The translations under genes and the position numbers were made by a program. A stretch of 64,000 nt of DNA from Symbiodinium natans. Taxonomy: Eukaryota > Sar > Dinophyceae > Suessiales > Symbiodiniaceae. Of this stretch, positions 29,322 through 40,375 are shown in pieces. The number at the start of each line of letters is the position of its first letter. Position 1 is the stretch's first letter. Where the stretch lies: assembly GCA_905221605.1 (NCBI GenBank), contig CAJNDS010002649.1, forward strand, positions 189,001-253,000, in the 5' to 3' direction. The notes beneath the pieces were generated by a model. It had not been told where the DNA came from. It searched no databases and worked only from the letters and a program-made list of their open reading frames with translations.

Positions 29322-29428
29322 TACCTGAAGAACCCAAAAACCTACTCTTTTGTAGGTTTCCTGAGAATCCTAGAAGTGGTTTGATAGTAAGAACCTACAG
29401 AAAAGTAGGTTTGGGGTTTCTTCAGGTA
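29322..29428. mobile_element. palindromic element (MITE-F), unit A only
   Basis: TACCTGAAGAACCCAAAAAC ... GTTTGGGGTTTCTTCAGGTA, with internal CCTACTCTTTTGTAGG type arms. Unit B lacks it at the equivalent position (about 33160). Confidence 0.7.
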
Positions 29429-29844
29429 TTGTCACACCCCCTTAGCCCTTGTTTGCAACTGGACTGAAAACCCTAACCCACCATGTTCAGCGAGGCCGAG
29501 ATTTGCCCAGCGTCTGCAGTCTCAGCAGGGCGCGTCGGGAATGGATGCAAAGCGCCTGTTTTGGACGTCAAGGCTTCTTGGGAGTTTAGGGTTTAGGGTT
29601 TAGGGTTGAGGATTCTTAGGATTGCAGGGGCTTCTAGAGCTTTCTGGTCTTGCACGAAGTGAGCTGATCTGTAAAGTAAAAGGACGATGTCTGGTCTTGC
29701 TGGGGGTCATTAAAGGTGTTTTTTAGGTTCTTTGTTGAAGGATTTAGGGAGTTGGGGTTGTTTCTTTAGGGTGGCCTTCGCGCTTCACCGGCAGGAGGTC
29801 AACCACGGGAGCACCTTGGATAAAGCTTCTGGTTGTCGAGGTCT

Positions 29845-29960
29845 AGGGTTTAGGGTTTTGGGTTTAGGGTTTAGGGTTTAGGGTTTAGGGCTTAGGGTTT
29901 AGGGTGTAGGGTGCAGGGTGTTGGGTGTAGGGTGTAGGGTTTGCGGTTTGGTTTAGGGTT
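29845..29960 (+). repeat. interstitial telomeric array, TTTAGGG
   Basis: Perfect at first, degenerating to GGGTGTA/GGGTGCA. Confidence 0.9.
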
Positions 29961-30431
29961 TAGGGGCTTGTTGGAGCTTGGCGAGTCTGGTGGCCAGTGC
30001 CCCCAAGTTGCCACCCCAAGCCTCTAAGACCCTGAAGTCCCAAACCCTAAGCACCTGAACTCTGCTGGAACATGCTACGTCAACAGCAGTTTGGGGTTTA
30101 GGCTTTAGGGTTTAGGGCTAGGGGTTGAGGGTTTAGGGGAAACAACCCTGAACACCGAACACCTGGACCGGACCTGAACTTGCCGAGGTGCTGTTGGAGC
30201 TCTCACCCGGCGTCTCCTGCACAGCCTCCGAGCTCTTCGTAGCCCTGGCCTGGTGGCGATAAGCGATGCAAACTCGGGGTTTAAGGGTTTTACTCGGATC
30301 GGCTGTGTCGAAATGTATGCCCATCCAGCCTTTCGGGCGGCATTCTGCCGACGACCGAAGGGGCCCAGCTGCAGTTGCTTCTGCTCCTCGTGAAAGCAAG
30401 ATCTTGAGAAGAACCTGAAGCACAGAGACAC

Positions 30432-31686
30432 CCGGGTCCTTCTCCAACTGGCGCACCGCTTGGCGAGCTTCCTCCACTCGCACGGCCATGACGAACGCTG
30501 ACTGGGGTTAAGGACTCAAGGCAGCCTAGGGATGAGCGCCACGTCCCTTCGTTTGGTGTGCTTGCCTAGCCGAGGCGGGCAGTCCTTCTCACGCAGGCGC
30601 ATCTCATCCTGGGCCTTCTTGGCCTCCTCCGCCTTGGCCACCAGCAGTGCACAGCAGGGTGTCAGTCAGTTTCCGGCTTTGGGGGTTTGGCGCGGCGCGC
30701 AAGCTTGATTGGAGGAGCAAAGCCGTAATCTGTAATGCTTCCTTGCTACTCCAACATGCGGATGTGTGCAGCGACATGCTGGAAGATGAACACAGGTCGA
30801 AAATCACTCAAGCACTGACGTATGTGGGCAATGAACACGTCAAGGCCGAGGACCCCGCCACCTGCAGCAGCTCCTGAATCTTCTGGCGCTTGGCGTCCTT
30901 CTCGGATTCCATGCTGGCCTCCGCCTCCTTGTGCTTCCGAAGCCGTTCCACCTCGAAGCCCAGAAGCACGAGTAGGTCCTCTTGATGCTGCACCTCCTTC
31001 TGGCGCTCCGTGCACTCCTTCGCAGCCTCCCGCTTGCGCTTCCGCAAGTCCTTGGCGCGGCCGAGCGCCTGCTCCTCGAGCTCCGACGCCTCCTTGACCA
31101 CCTGGCTCAAGCGGTCCACCTCCGCCAAGGCTTCGTCCACCAGCTTCTGCTTGCCCGCCTCGACGTCCATGGCCGCGGCGATCAAAACGTCGTGCTCCGC
31201 CAGCTGGGACTCCAGGCGCGCCTTCATGTCCCAGGGGCTTGCAGACTTCAGCTCCGCCAGCACGCGCGCACGCAGGCCGGCCTTGCGCTTGCGCTTGCCT
31301 GAACCCTCCTTCCCCTCCGCCTCCTCCTTGCCCTCTGCATCGGCCTCCGCCTCCTCTGCCTGATCTGCCTCCTCTGCATCGGCCTCCGCCGGCGCTTCCT
31401 CCGCGTCCGCTTGGCATGGCTTCGCATCTGAGGCACGCGGTGCGTCTGCATCCGGGGCACGCGGTGCATCCGAGGCACGTGGGGCGTCCGAGGCATCAGC
31501 AGAATCTGCGGCATCCGCCGAGTCCTTGACCGAGGCCTCACCGGCACCTTGAGGCACCTCTGTGACGATGGCGCTGGCTTCCTCCTTTGCTTCAGGGCCC
31601 GTGACAGCAGGCTCCGCAGAGAGGTCGGGCTTCACGGGCTCGCCCAGCTCCTTGGCGAGGGCAACGGACACGGGGGGAAGCGGCAT
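30432..31686 (-). CDS. coiled-coil protein gene, copy A (first three exons)
   Basis: ATG at 31684-31686. Exon 1 (30859-31686, 276 codons) has an Ala/Asp/Glu-rich low-complexity region with DAPRASDAPRAPDADAPRA repeats, a basic patch (GKRKRKAGLRAR), then a long heptad-like charged helix (LAEVDRLSQVVKEASELEEQ ... RLRKHKEAEASMESEKDAKR). It ends at a GC donor after LLQV. Exon 2 (30566-30632) reads AEEAKKAQDEMRLREKDCPP; exon 3 (30432-30497) reads FVMAVRVEEARQAVRQLEKD. Phases agree across all three. Further exons probably follow to the left, including LGPFGRRQNAARKAG (near 30345) and a Ser/Thr-rich SSEAVQETPGES segment (near 30200). Probably nuclear or cytoplasmic structural coiled coil; no family recognised. 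Confidence 0.6.
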
Positions 31687-31770
31687 CGCGACAACGGCGG
31701 CGAGAGCACCTCAGAAGCAAGGGCCCTCGCTGTCACTCATGCTCACCACGCGCACCCTGAACTCTGACAT

Positions 31771-32599
31771 TGCAATCCGGCACTCAGAAAGCCGTGTTTG
31801 TTGCGGCCTAGCGGAGGGTTGAGGAGCTCACAGCTCAGCTTGGGCTAATGGGGCTGTGTTAGACCGTTGAGGGTTGCGGTTATGCCTTGGGGCATACGTT
31901 GCGCTCGGGAGTATTTTAGGATCTCCTGAAGAAATGCAAACCCTCAAAGAACAAGTTGCAGGGGATCCAATTATCCTACTTCGCCTCAGAATCACCATGT
32001 GAACCCTCAGACGTCGAATGCCCTGCGCGGGGGGGTGGGGGGGGGGGGGGGGGGAGACATCTTTGCAGCATGTTCGAACAGAGGAATTCGTGAGAGTTAA
32101 AAAATCTGCTGGCCATAGCCCGGGATGGCCTGGTAGAAGTCCCTGGAGTTCCAGTTGGGGCATAGTGGCCACGTGTAAAGCAAGACATTCTGTCAAAAAT
32201 CTTGTGCAATTGACGAAGAGAATGCGTACGGAATCGAGGCGAGGGCACTATTTTGCGACACCACGAAATGCAAATCCTTTAGATTGGAAATGAAACTGAA
32301 CCCATCCAACAGCCCCAAGACGCAGCAAAACACACGCCGGTCACATGTGCGTGGCACGATATTTAGGGCGTGTGGGGGGCTTAGGGTGTTTACGGTGGTT
32401 GCTGCGTTTCGCGCCGAATCCGTTGCGTAAGCTCCAGGCTGGAACAGAAGCGCGCGGGCACAGGTGCGGCTGCACAGATGCAAGTCGGCACAACTGAAAT
32501 GGCAGCAGAAATCACAAGCATGAAAGAAGAAGACTTTCATCTTGTTCCGAGGGATCAGGGAGCTCTTGAAGCTAAGTCCAGACTTCCGCAAACGGTCAT
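31771..32599. other. spacer between duplication units
   Basis: Unique sequence with a G-run (32024-32055). Open frames on both strands, none convincing. Confidence 0.35.
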
Positions 32600-33944
32600 G
32601 GCTGCTGCAGACTGCATGCATTTTCACACAGATAGCTGCCTGGCTCGCATGTATGGCTTGGCCCGGGGCAGCAGCTTCGGCCGTGCTCGGGTACCCCAGC
32701 CCAAACTATGACCGATGCCACCTGCCCTGCAAGCTGAAGGCAGTGCGCACACTGCTTTCAGCCGGCCTGTCCACATACGAGCAGCCTAGAGGGAACAGGC
32801 CTGCCTGCAAGAAGCTGATGACATAGAAAGCCTCGTGCGGTGATTTAGGAATAGCTGCAGGCTGGCCACCTGACGCATTACCCACTGCCTGGCTGGCTCA
32901 CTAAGGTGCGGCCGGAGCGCACGGGAGAGACGGTGAGCTCAGCTTCTATACTGTACAAAAGTTGACGCCATGGATTAAGCTGTCTGCTGGCCAGTTACAA
33001 GTTTAACCCCTAAAGGAACGGCACAATGGCCAAGCTGAAAACACACTATGACGATACGCGAAAGGCAATGCTCTTGCGACAGCGCGGCCCATGCGAAACA
33101 AATTCACTGGGAGTCCTCGATGCTGATGATCAGATTTTCCTGATGCTTGGCTCTGGCCCGCGGGAGATGCGACATGACAAAGCAAAAGAAGGGCGGTAAC
33201 AGAAGCAAACATCCGCCGTGAGTGTATGATCCGTTCTCTACATTTGAGATCCCCCTCCATCGCTGGGCATAGAACCCATGAAGCCAAGACCCTGAACCTC
33301 AAGAAGGCTTTTTTGTAACTGCACGGAAAGCTGAAAGCTGGACTGCCAGGAAACTAAAGCCCCGACACCCTGCAAAAGTACCTTCGACCCAATAGCCTTT
33401 TCTAAGTCCCCCAAACCTGCCGAAAGCCCATGATGTTCTTGTACCCCAACCCCATCTCCTAAACCACCCTGTTCGAAAGAAGCCCAGCGTCTGAAGTCTC
33501 AGCAGGTCGCGTGGGGAACGGATTCATTGCGCCTTTGGGGGGTTTAGGTTTTGCGAGAATTAGGGTGTATTTTGAAAGGCGTTGGGCGTGAAAGCTTTCT
33601 GGTCTCTAGGGTTTAGGGTCTAGGGTTCAAGGGCTGAGGGTTGGGGTCTTTTTGGGCGATTGGCTCAGGCCTTCGCGCTTCACAGGCAAGAGGTCCACCA
33701 CAGGGGCACCTTGGATCACGCGGGTTTGAACCCGTTTGACAGTAAACAGGGGTTTCTGCCCTGAGGTTTCCGATTCAATGTCTGATCCTCTGGCCTTAAA
33801 CACTACCGGTGGGCTGGGGTGCCTGGAGTTTGGGTGATGCTTCAACTCAAGGGGGCCTATCACAAGCATGTCCTCAGCAAGGCCCTCAGCTCCCAAAAAA
33901 TGACTCACGCGAAGCCTGAAGTCTGAGCGCCTTAATGGTTCTGC

Positions 33945-34076
33945 GTTTAGGGTTTAGGGTTTAGGGTTTTAGGGTTTTAGGGGTTTAAGGGTTTAGGGGT
34001 TTAGGGTTTAGGGTTTAGGGTTTAGGGTTTAAGGTTTAGGGTTTAGGGTTTAGGGTTTAGGGTTTAAGGTTTAGGG
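33945..34076 (+). repeat. interstitial telomeric array, TTTAGGG
   Basis: About 130 bp with GGGTTTTA and GGTTTAA variants. Confidence 0.9.
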
Positions 34077-34456
34077 TAAACACCCTTGCCGAACACCTGA
34101 ACCGCATCTGAACTTGCCGAGTTGCTGCTGGAGCTCTCACCCACCGTCTCCTCAACAGCTTCCGAGCTCTTCGTAGCCTTGGCCTGGCGGCTGCGAGCCA
34201 TGAACCCTTCAGGGGACTTAGGGCTTTGCTAGGGTCCAGTAAGGGCCATGGCTGGCATGGTGAACCAGACAGCACGCCCAACCAACAGGCCCTCAAGTTC
34301 TCCCGATATCCAGATGCGCACACCCACTTGTGGCCCATCCCGCCTTTCGGGCGGCATTCTGCCGACGGCCGAAGGGGCCCAGCTGCAATTGCTTCTGCTC
34401 CTCGTGAAAGCAAGCCAGAAAGGCGCAGCTGCTGTAGCTGCTTCCAAACACTCAAC

Positions 34457-35757
34457 CCCGGGTCCTTCTCCAGTTGGCGCACAGCTTGGCGAGCTTCCTC
34501 CACTCGCACGGCCACGACGAACGCTGAACGGGGTTCAGGGCCCAGGGCAGTTTCGGGAGTCTGGGGTGGCGAGGGCGGACTCCCTGCAGAGCGCACTTAG
34601 CTAGCCGAGGCGGGCAGTCCTTCTCACGCAGGCGCATCTCATCCTGGGCCTTCTTGGCCTCCTCCGCCTTGGCCACCATCAGTGCACAGCAGGGTGTCAG
34701 TCAGTTTCCGGCTTTGGGGGTTTGGCGCGGCGCGCAAGCTTGATTGGAGGAGCAAAGACGTGATCTGTAACGCTTCCTTGCTACTCCAACATGCAGATGT
34801 GTGCAGCGACATGCTGGAAGATGAACAAAGGTCGAAAATCACTCAAGCACTGACGTATGTGGGCAATGAATGTCTCAAGGCCGAGGACCCCGCCCCCTGC
34901 AGAAGCTCCTGAATCTTCTGGCGCTTGGCGTCCTTCTCGGATTCCATGCTGGCCTCCGCCTCCTTGAGCTTCCGAAGCCGTTCCACCTCGAAGCCCAAAA
35001 GCACGAGTAGGTCCTCTTGATGCTGCACCTCCTTCTGGCGCTCCGTGCACTCCTTCGCAGCCTCACGCTTGCGCTTCCGCAAGTCCTTGGCGCGGCCGAG
35101 CGCCTGCTCCTCGAGCTCCGACGCCTCCCTGACCACCTGGCTCAAGCGGTCCACCTCCGCCAAGGCTTCGTCCACCAGCTTCTGCTTGCCCGCCTCGACG
35201 TCCATGGCCGCGGCGATCAAAACGTCGTGCTCCGCCAGCTGGGACTCCAGGCGCGCCTTCATGTCCCAGGGGCTCGCAGACTTCAGCTCCGCCAGCACGC
35301 GCGCACGCAGGCCGGCCTTGCGCTTGCGCTTGCCTGAACCCTCCGTCCCCTCCGCCTCCTCCTTGCCCTCTGCATCGGCCTCCGCCTCCTCTGCCTGATC
35401 TGCCTGATCTGCCTGATCTGCCTCCTCTGCATCGGCCTCCGCCGGCGCTTCCTCCGTGTCCGCCTGGCCTGGCTTCGCATCTGAGGCATCCGGTGCGTCT
35501 GCATCTGGGGCACGCGGTGCATCCGAGTCAAGCGGGGCATCCGAGGCACGTGGGGCGTCCGAGGCATCAGCAGAATCTGCGGCATCCGCCGAATCCTTGC
35601 CCGAGGCCTCACCGGCACCTTGAGGCGCCTCCGTCACGATGGCGCTGGCGTCCTTCCTTGCTTCAGGGCCCGTCACAGCAGGCTCCGCCGAGAGGTCGGG
35701 CTTCACGGGCTCGCCCAGCTCCTTGGCGAGGGCAACGGACACGGGGGGAAGCGGCAT
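34457..35757 (-). CDS. coiled-coil protein gene, copy B (first three exons, possibly frame-damaged)
   Basis: ATG at 35755-35757. Exon 1 (34894-35757, 288 codons) is a close copy of that in unit A, with 12 extra residues (an added DAPLDS-type repeat and two added ADQ repeats in the acidic region). The GC donor is conserved (GGG|GCGGGG). Exon 2 (34602-34667) and exon 3 (34457-34523) correspond to those of copy A, but base changes around the donors (CTAGCTAAG instead of CTAGGCAAG; CCGGGGTTGAG instead of CCGGGTGTCTC) shift the predicted phases, so the downstream frame may be broken. Conserved downstream exon candidates: LGPFGRRQNAARKAG (near 34370) and VIQGAPVVDLLPVKREG (near 33690). Function unknown. 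Confidence 0.55.
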
Positions 35758-36222
35758 CGCGACAACGGCGGCGAGAGCACCTCAGAAGCAAGGGCCCTCT
35801 CTCACTGATGCTCGCCGCACGCATAACTCCGCCACTGACACAGCAAGCAGCACCTCCCCTCCCACTCAGCCTCGCTATTCCCGTATACTCAGGCTGGAGC
35901 AGCGGTGGGCAGGCAGCACAAATCCCCAGATTCCCAGATCTGGATCGACTTGACTGAAACGGCAGCATGGGTCAATTCCAACATGGTGCTGCTTCCAGTT
36001 AGCATCTGCCAACCTGCTTTAACGAGACATCCCTTGCCTGAGGACTTTCAGCCTTAAAGAACTGGACGTGGCATGCAGAGTAGAGACCTGTACATCACAG
36101 CTGACCTCTGCTGCCAAAGGCTGCTAGCCTGAAGGGTTCACTGCGTTCCGGATTGTCACGAAGCTCCTACACAGGCAGACCGCATCCGGCGGCCGTTTTC
36201 TTCGAAATCGCAAGAGATTCGC

Positions 36223-36282
36223 TCAGCTCACACCGAACACGAAGACGGTCTCGCTTTGGTGTCTGGCACCAGGTCGTAGAAC
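36223..36282 (-). CDS. GALM: epimerase terminal exon
   Basis: Acceptor CCAAAG|G, 19 codons plus TGA (36223-36225). Reads VLRPGARHQSETVFVFGVS, the usual C-terminal strand of the family. Confidence 0.85.
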   Translation of the reverse strand, partial: VLRPGARHQSETVFVFGVS

Positions 36283-36479
36283 CTTTGGGGCGGGGGGCTA
36301 CAACGGAAGGGACCTTAGGGGTTCTTTTTGGCTAGCCTAGCGGCTACTTAGGTTATAGGAACTGTATAAAGTATACATAGAGGGGTTGTATTGGGGACTA
36401 AAGATTAAGGGGAGGTGATGAAGCTGAAGCGTAAGAATATCTGCTGCGCCATGCTGGGCAGTTCAGATCTACTTTGGCC

Positions 36480-36542
36480 CTTCATAGGGATTAAGAAACC
36501 CCCCGATTACGGACTGTTAGTATAAGGGGGAACATATCCCAA
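36480..36542. mobile_element. MITE-A right half
   Basis: GGACTGTTAGTATAAGGGGG then AACATATCCCAA; left end absent. Confidence 0.6.
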
Positions 36543-36856
36543 GGTCTACTTTGCATATTCGCTCAAAAGCTTCGGGCGTCCGACCACTCCAGCTCTGTCG
36601 CTTTGGGGAAACCTTGCAAGCCCAGCAGGGAATGAGGGACTGAGTACCCTACATCATCCCTTCAAGGGTATACTGGGCCCGAATTCCCCCATTCCCACTG
36701 GTTGGGGCCGATGGGGTATTGATCCCGTATGGTATAGCTGTTCTACACCACACAATATCATAACAACCAGAAAACTGTAGTAGTAGCAGCCTATCCATGA
36801 AAGGTATCTTTGAAGCATGGAGAGCGTCGACCTCCAAGGCATTTGGGGCCCCGGGC

Positions 36857-36929
36857 CGTCGAAGGAAATGAAGGCTGGTTCGGGCTATCTGGGAGGTGCT
36901 GCGTCTCGAAGCACACCCCAGTGCGGTAC
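36857..36929 (-). CDS. GALM: epimerase exon with catalytic Glu
   Basis: Acceptor CTGCAG|G, GC donor (TCGACG|GCCCGG). Reads YRTGVCFETQHLPDSPNQPS, then FPST; the E of FETQH is the family's catalytic base. Confidence 0.9.
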
Positions 36930-36949
36930 CTGCAGTTTAGCCTTCTGGG

Positions 36950-37042
36950 TTGGGATGTTCCCCTTGTACCAAATCCTTCATAGGGATCCTGATAGGGGGT
37001 ACTATGATCCCTATTTTGTTCGCACAAGGGGGAACATCCCAA
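36950..37042. mobile_element. MITE-A copy
   Basis: TTGGGATGTTCCCCTTGTAC ... AAGGGGGAACATCCCAA, complete, 93 bp. It lies 20 bp upstream (sense strand) of the acceptor of exon 36857-36929. Confidence 0.85.
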
Positions 37043-37641
37043 CTTATGGGTCCCGTAGGGTTGAAGCGACAGAAACGCACAGATCTTAAGTTCACGTTTA
37101 TGAGCCTGCGCCCCTTGACCCTTTGTGTTGGCGCCACCTCGTGGTCTTCTTTCTTGGTCGTTCTTCCCCTCCCTACACTGTCAGCATGGCAGAGCTACAG
37201 CAAAGCTACAAAAAAGCTCCGAGAAACCGGTGTTTCGGGGGCTTCCGAGTGCTTTTGCCCCTGTTTAGCGTCCTGGAGTCGGCTCGAGGTCGTGAAACAC
37301 TCGTTGTGTGGGGGCCTAGATTCCCCGAATAACATGAGCCATGTTACGTAATGAGGGAAGTAGTTTAACTATTGAACTAGTCTAACTTCACTAACGAAGT
37401 TAAGTAACTTAAGCAATCTGATTAGTTGTATGAATTCAAATAGTCGGAACCTCCTCACTGGAAATCCTTTCATGCAGAGTATTCTCAACATCCGCAGAAA
37501 CATTGGTCGGCACGGTCGTAATCAGAAAATTCCATTGGGCACTGTCTGATGACGCATTCTGGTGAATGTTGAGAATGCCTATTGTTTCACGGTGCCAAGC
37601 GGATGTGCGGAGTACGGTCAAAGCGATTCTGAAAGCTAAAG

Positions 37642-37644
<3 letters not shown>

Positions 37645-37691
<47 letters not shown>

Positions 37692-37731
37692 TCAGAGAGA
37701 GAGAGGGAGCGCGACAGAGAGAGAGAGGGTG
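37645..37731. repeat. (GA)n microsatellite
   Basis: About 85 bp of GA repeat with a few GTCA/GGGA interruptions; in an epimerase intron. Confidence 0.9.
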
Positions 37732-37861
37732 GCTGCAGATGCGTCTGATTCGCTTTCAGCTTGCAGGACACACGTCTTGAATCACCAGCACTCAGGGCTA
37801 AGGGCAGATGTCTCGGCGCGAGTTCCTGCAGGCTTGGGTTTGGGTCCTCCGGGCCATTCAC

Positions 37862-37930
37862 AGGCCCTAAACCCTAAACCCTAAACCCTAAACCCTAAAC
37901 CCTAAACCCTAAACCCTAAACCCTAAACCC
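37862..37930 (-). repeat. telomeric array, CCCTAAA
   Basis: Begins 34 bp past the donor of exon 37965-38025. Confidence 0.95.
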
Positions 37931-37964
37931 AAGGGGAGGGCACGTGTACTCTTCCACGCCATGC

Positions 37965-38025
37965 TTCCCACGGCCACCAAGCCCGAGGATGCTCTGGGGG
38001 ATGTTGTTGGTGAAGAAGTGGAGGC
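37965..38025 (-). CDS. GALM: epimerase exon (GLHFFTNN block)
   Basis: Acceptor GGGCAG|G, GC donor (GAA|GCATGG), 61 nt. Reads LHFFTNNIPQSILGLGGRG. The TTTAGGG array runs right up to the CAG of the acceptor. Confidence 0.85.
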
Positions 38026-38029
38026 CTGC

Positions 38030-38232
38030 CCTAAACCCTAAACCCTAAACCCTAAACCCTAAACCCTAAACCCTAAACCCTAAACCCTAAACCCTAAACC
38101 CTAAACCCTAAACCCTAAACCCAAACCCTAAACCCTAAACCCCAAACCCTAAACCCTAAACCCCTAAACCCTAAACCCCTAAACCCCTAAACCCCTAACC
38201 CTAAACCCTAAACCCTTAACCCTAAACCCTAG
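38030..38232 (-). repeat. long telomeric array, CCCTAAA
   Basis: About 200 bp; near-perfect at left, degenerate at right. Confidence 0.95.
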
Positions 38233-38267
38233 CACAAAGGGCATCACCTCCCTTGCCGAGGGAACCT

Positions 38268-38391
38268 TACTTGAAGGCTCATGGGTAGTTATAAGTAGAG
38301 TTACAAGTACCCTGAATAAGGTCATAAGTATAGTTCCCCTACTTAACACCCTACTTCTACCTTCCCATATCTACCCATGAACCTTAAAGTA
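38268..38391. mobile_element. MITE-B copy
   Basis: TACTTGAAGGCTCATGGGTA ... CTACCCATGAACCTTAAAGTA. Confidence 0.65.
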
Positions 38392-38404
38392 AGAGCACCA
38401 CCTC

Positions 38405-38491
38405 TTGGGATGTTCCAGTCCTATAGCGACTATAATACCCCTTTTTTCGAATCACTACTAAGGGCTGTTAGTATAAGGGGGAACATCCCAA
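38405..38491. mobile_element. MITE-A copy
   Basis: TTGGGATGTTCCAGTCCTAT ... CTGTTAGTATAAGGGGGAAC then ATCCCAA, 87 bp. Confidence 0.85.
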
Positions 38492-39032
38492 ATCACATCC
38501 CTTGCCGAGGGTGATGACCTAAGGACCTGGACGACACATGTCAGGAAAACGGTTTAGAGATGCGGGCCTAGGAAGGGCCGCTACGTCCCTGGGCTATAGT
38601 ATGCATACAACGCGCACTTCATGGAGACTCTCTTGTCTGAAGCAGCGAGCCCCATATGGGAAATGCCAGGGAGGTGTTTGGAACCACCACCCAGGAATCT
38701 TCTTCCTGATAGATGTAGCTGTCCGCAACAGTCTTATGCCATAATCCCTGCAAGAGCAACTGTCACATCCTTCAAGGAACTTCAACACCCGAGAAGTTCC
38801 GCCTGAGAAGTCCTAAGATGCCGCGAGAAGCGGTCTTTCATGGGTTTTTCGGTATAGGGGGTTTAGCGTCTCAGGGATTAGGGTTTGAGGGTGTTGGGGT
38901 TTAGGGTCATAGGGTTTTGGCTCTCAGGGTTTAGGGTTTACGGTTTGAAGTTTTTGGGTTTCAGGGCTTAGGGTCTTGAAGTCCTCGGGTTTAGGGTCTC
39001 GGGGTTTAGGGGGCTGGGCCCACATCCCGAGC

Positions 39033-39051
39033 CTGGCTCCTCAGTGAAGAC
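39033..39051 (-). CDS. GALM: epimerase 19-nt micro-exon
   Basis: Acceptor GACGAG|G, GC donor (CCAG|GCTCGG). Encodes VFTEEP plus one base, which exactly bridges PMSGRRME and GLHFFTNN. Confidence 0.75.
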
Positions 39052-39096
39052 CTCGTCGCCGGAAGAGCGTGGGAAGAGCTTGGGGCAACCCTACAC

Positions 39097-39176
39097 CCAG
39101 GGTTTAGGGTTTAGGGTTTAGGGTTTAGGGTTTAGGGTTTAAGGTTTAGGGTTTAGGGTTCAGGGTTCAGGGTTTA
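39097..39176 (+). repeat. telomeric array, TTTAGGG
   Basis: In an epimerase intron. Confidence 0.9.
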
Positions 39177-39664
39177 TCCTTTCGTCTCCCCCCCTCGCTC
39201 AAGAAGGCAAGGATTCTGTTCGGTTCGGCTTCACACCTCAGCTCTGTATATCCGTCAGGCCAAAGGTTTTTAGGGCTTATGGCTAAACCGTGAGGCTTGC
39301 CACCGAAAACATGGTTATGGTATATTAATATACAATAACGGGAATTTTTATAAAGGAAATTGGTTAAATAAAGCTTTGGGATCCATGATCGGTGGGACTT
39401 GATGGCAAGCGTTTGTTGATGGTGGGAATTGAGGGGCGACAGCCCTCAACCCCGAAAAGGCCAGTGGGTTCTCGTGGCGGCCTTTAAAAAGCTCTCGGCA
39501 GGGGGAGAAAGTAACCGAGCACCAATGTAACTGTTGGACTGCATTGAAGATGCGTGCCTTCGCGTGACACCACAGACTCCTGGGTGTGTTGGGGCGCCAT
39601 TTCTCCATGATATTGACTGCCGCTGCGCGGCGAAACGCCCTTAATTAACCCTATATAGAAACCC

Positions 39665-39780
39665 CCAACCCTAAAACTCAGGGCTTCAGCCCCTGAACCC
39701 AAAACCCCAAAACCCCAAAACCCCAAAACCCCAAAACCCCAAAACCCCAAAACCCCAAACCCCAAACCCCAAAATCTAAA
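39665..39780 (-). repeat. CCCCAAAA variant array
   Basis: From about 39697, ten or so CCCCAAAA octamers in a row, the ciliate-type variant, followed by CCCCAAA. Just past the donor of exon 39801-39867. Confidence 0.95.
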
Positions 39781-39800
39781 ACCCAAGTCTTCGGCTGTGC

Positions 39801-39867
39801 CTCCATCCTCCGCCCAGACATCGGCTCCTCGAGGACTGCGTCCGCCGGCCGGGAGCGGACCAGTTGC
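39801..39867 (-). CDS. GALM: epimerase exon (SGRRME block)
   Basis: Acceptor AGCCCAG|G, GC donor (ATGGAG|GCACAG), 67 nt. Reads QLVRSRPADAVLEEPMSGRR, then ME. Confidence 0.8.
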
Positions 39868-39879
39868 CTGGGCTTGTGT

Positions 39880-39945
39880 GTTTAGGGTTTAGGGTTTAGG
39901 GTTTAGGGTTTGGGGTTTGGGGTTTAGGGTTTAGGGTTTGGGGCT
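39880..39945 (+). repeat. telomeric array, TTTAGGG
   Basis: Right arm of the capsule around 39801-39867. Confidence 0.9.
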
Positions 39946-40333
39946 TTCGGGCGTTGGGGATTTAAGTTTGGAGCGTTCAAGCTGCAGAGCATTGGGCAGT
40001 TTGTCAAGGGGGGGATTAGGCTTTAGGGCTTGGTGGTCTCGATTCCAACTGGGCTAAACAAACTCGAAACGTCGACAACCCAAACCCCAAACAGAGCCGT
40101 ACACTAGGGATTAGGGTTTATTGGGGCCCTTTTGGGTTTGTAGGGTTTGTAGGGTTGACAGGGTTTAGGGTTCATAGGGTTTATGGGGTTTCTAGGGTTT
40201 ACAGGGTTGACAGGGTTCAAAAAATGTGCAGGGTTTCTCGCATTTGTACGGTTTATGGGGTCTATAGGGTTTACGGGGTTTATAGAGTTGATAGGATTTA
40301 AAGTTCAGGGTCCAGCTCTCCCCCATCCCCCGC

Positions 40334-40375
40334 CGTGGGGCGCTGCATTGAGCGCGATGCCCAGCTCCCGAAGGC
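40334..40375 (-). CDS. GALM: epimerase 42-nt exon
   Basis: Acceptor TGCAAG|G, GC donor (CACG|GCGGGG). Reads LRELGIALNAAPH; phase continues from RRIGD and is expected to lead into GGYDHN, which was not found. Confidence 0.6.

Larger units (their letters stand above)
28740..31770 (-). repeat. tandem duplication unit A
   Basis: Matches 32600-35860 over most of its length, including the coiled-coil gene and its flanks (e.g. GGGGCAGCAGCTTCGGCCGT at 28811 and 32665). The offset changes from 3854 to 4035 bp because of indels, including a MITE present only in this unit (29322-29428). Confidence 0.85.
32600..35860 (-). repeat. tandem duplication unit B
   Basis: Second copy of 28740-31770. It carries a telomeric array (33945-34076) at the equivalent place to the array at about 29845-30130 in unit A. 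Confidence 0.85.

Noticed and set aside
32193-32627. 144-codon minus frame between the duplication units
   Set aside because: No motif, irregular composition, not conserved beside unit A, and no supporting splice or start context.
30859-34900. Loss of the GT donor of coiled-coil exon 1 in copy B (CAG|GTGGCG in A, CAGGGGGCG in B)
   Set aside because: A GC donor three bases on (GTG|GCGGGG and GGG|GCGGGG) is conserved in both copies and keeps phase, so the change is more likely a Val-to-Gly substitution than a splice loss.
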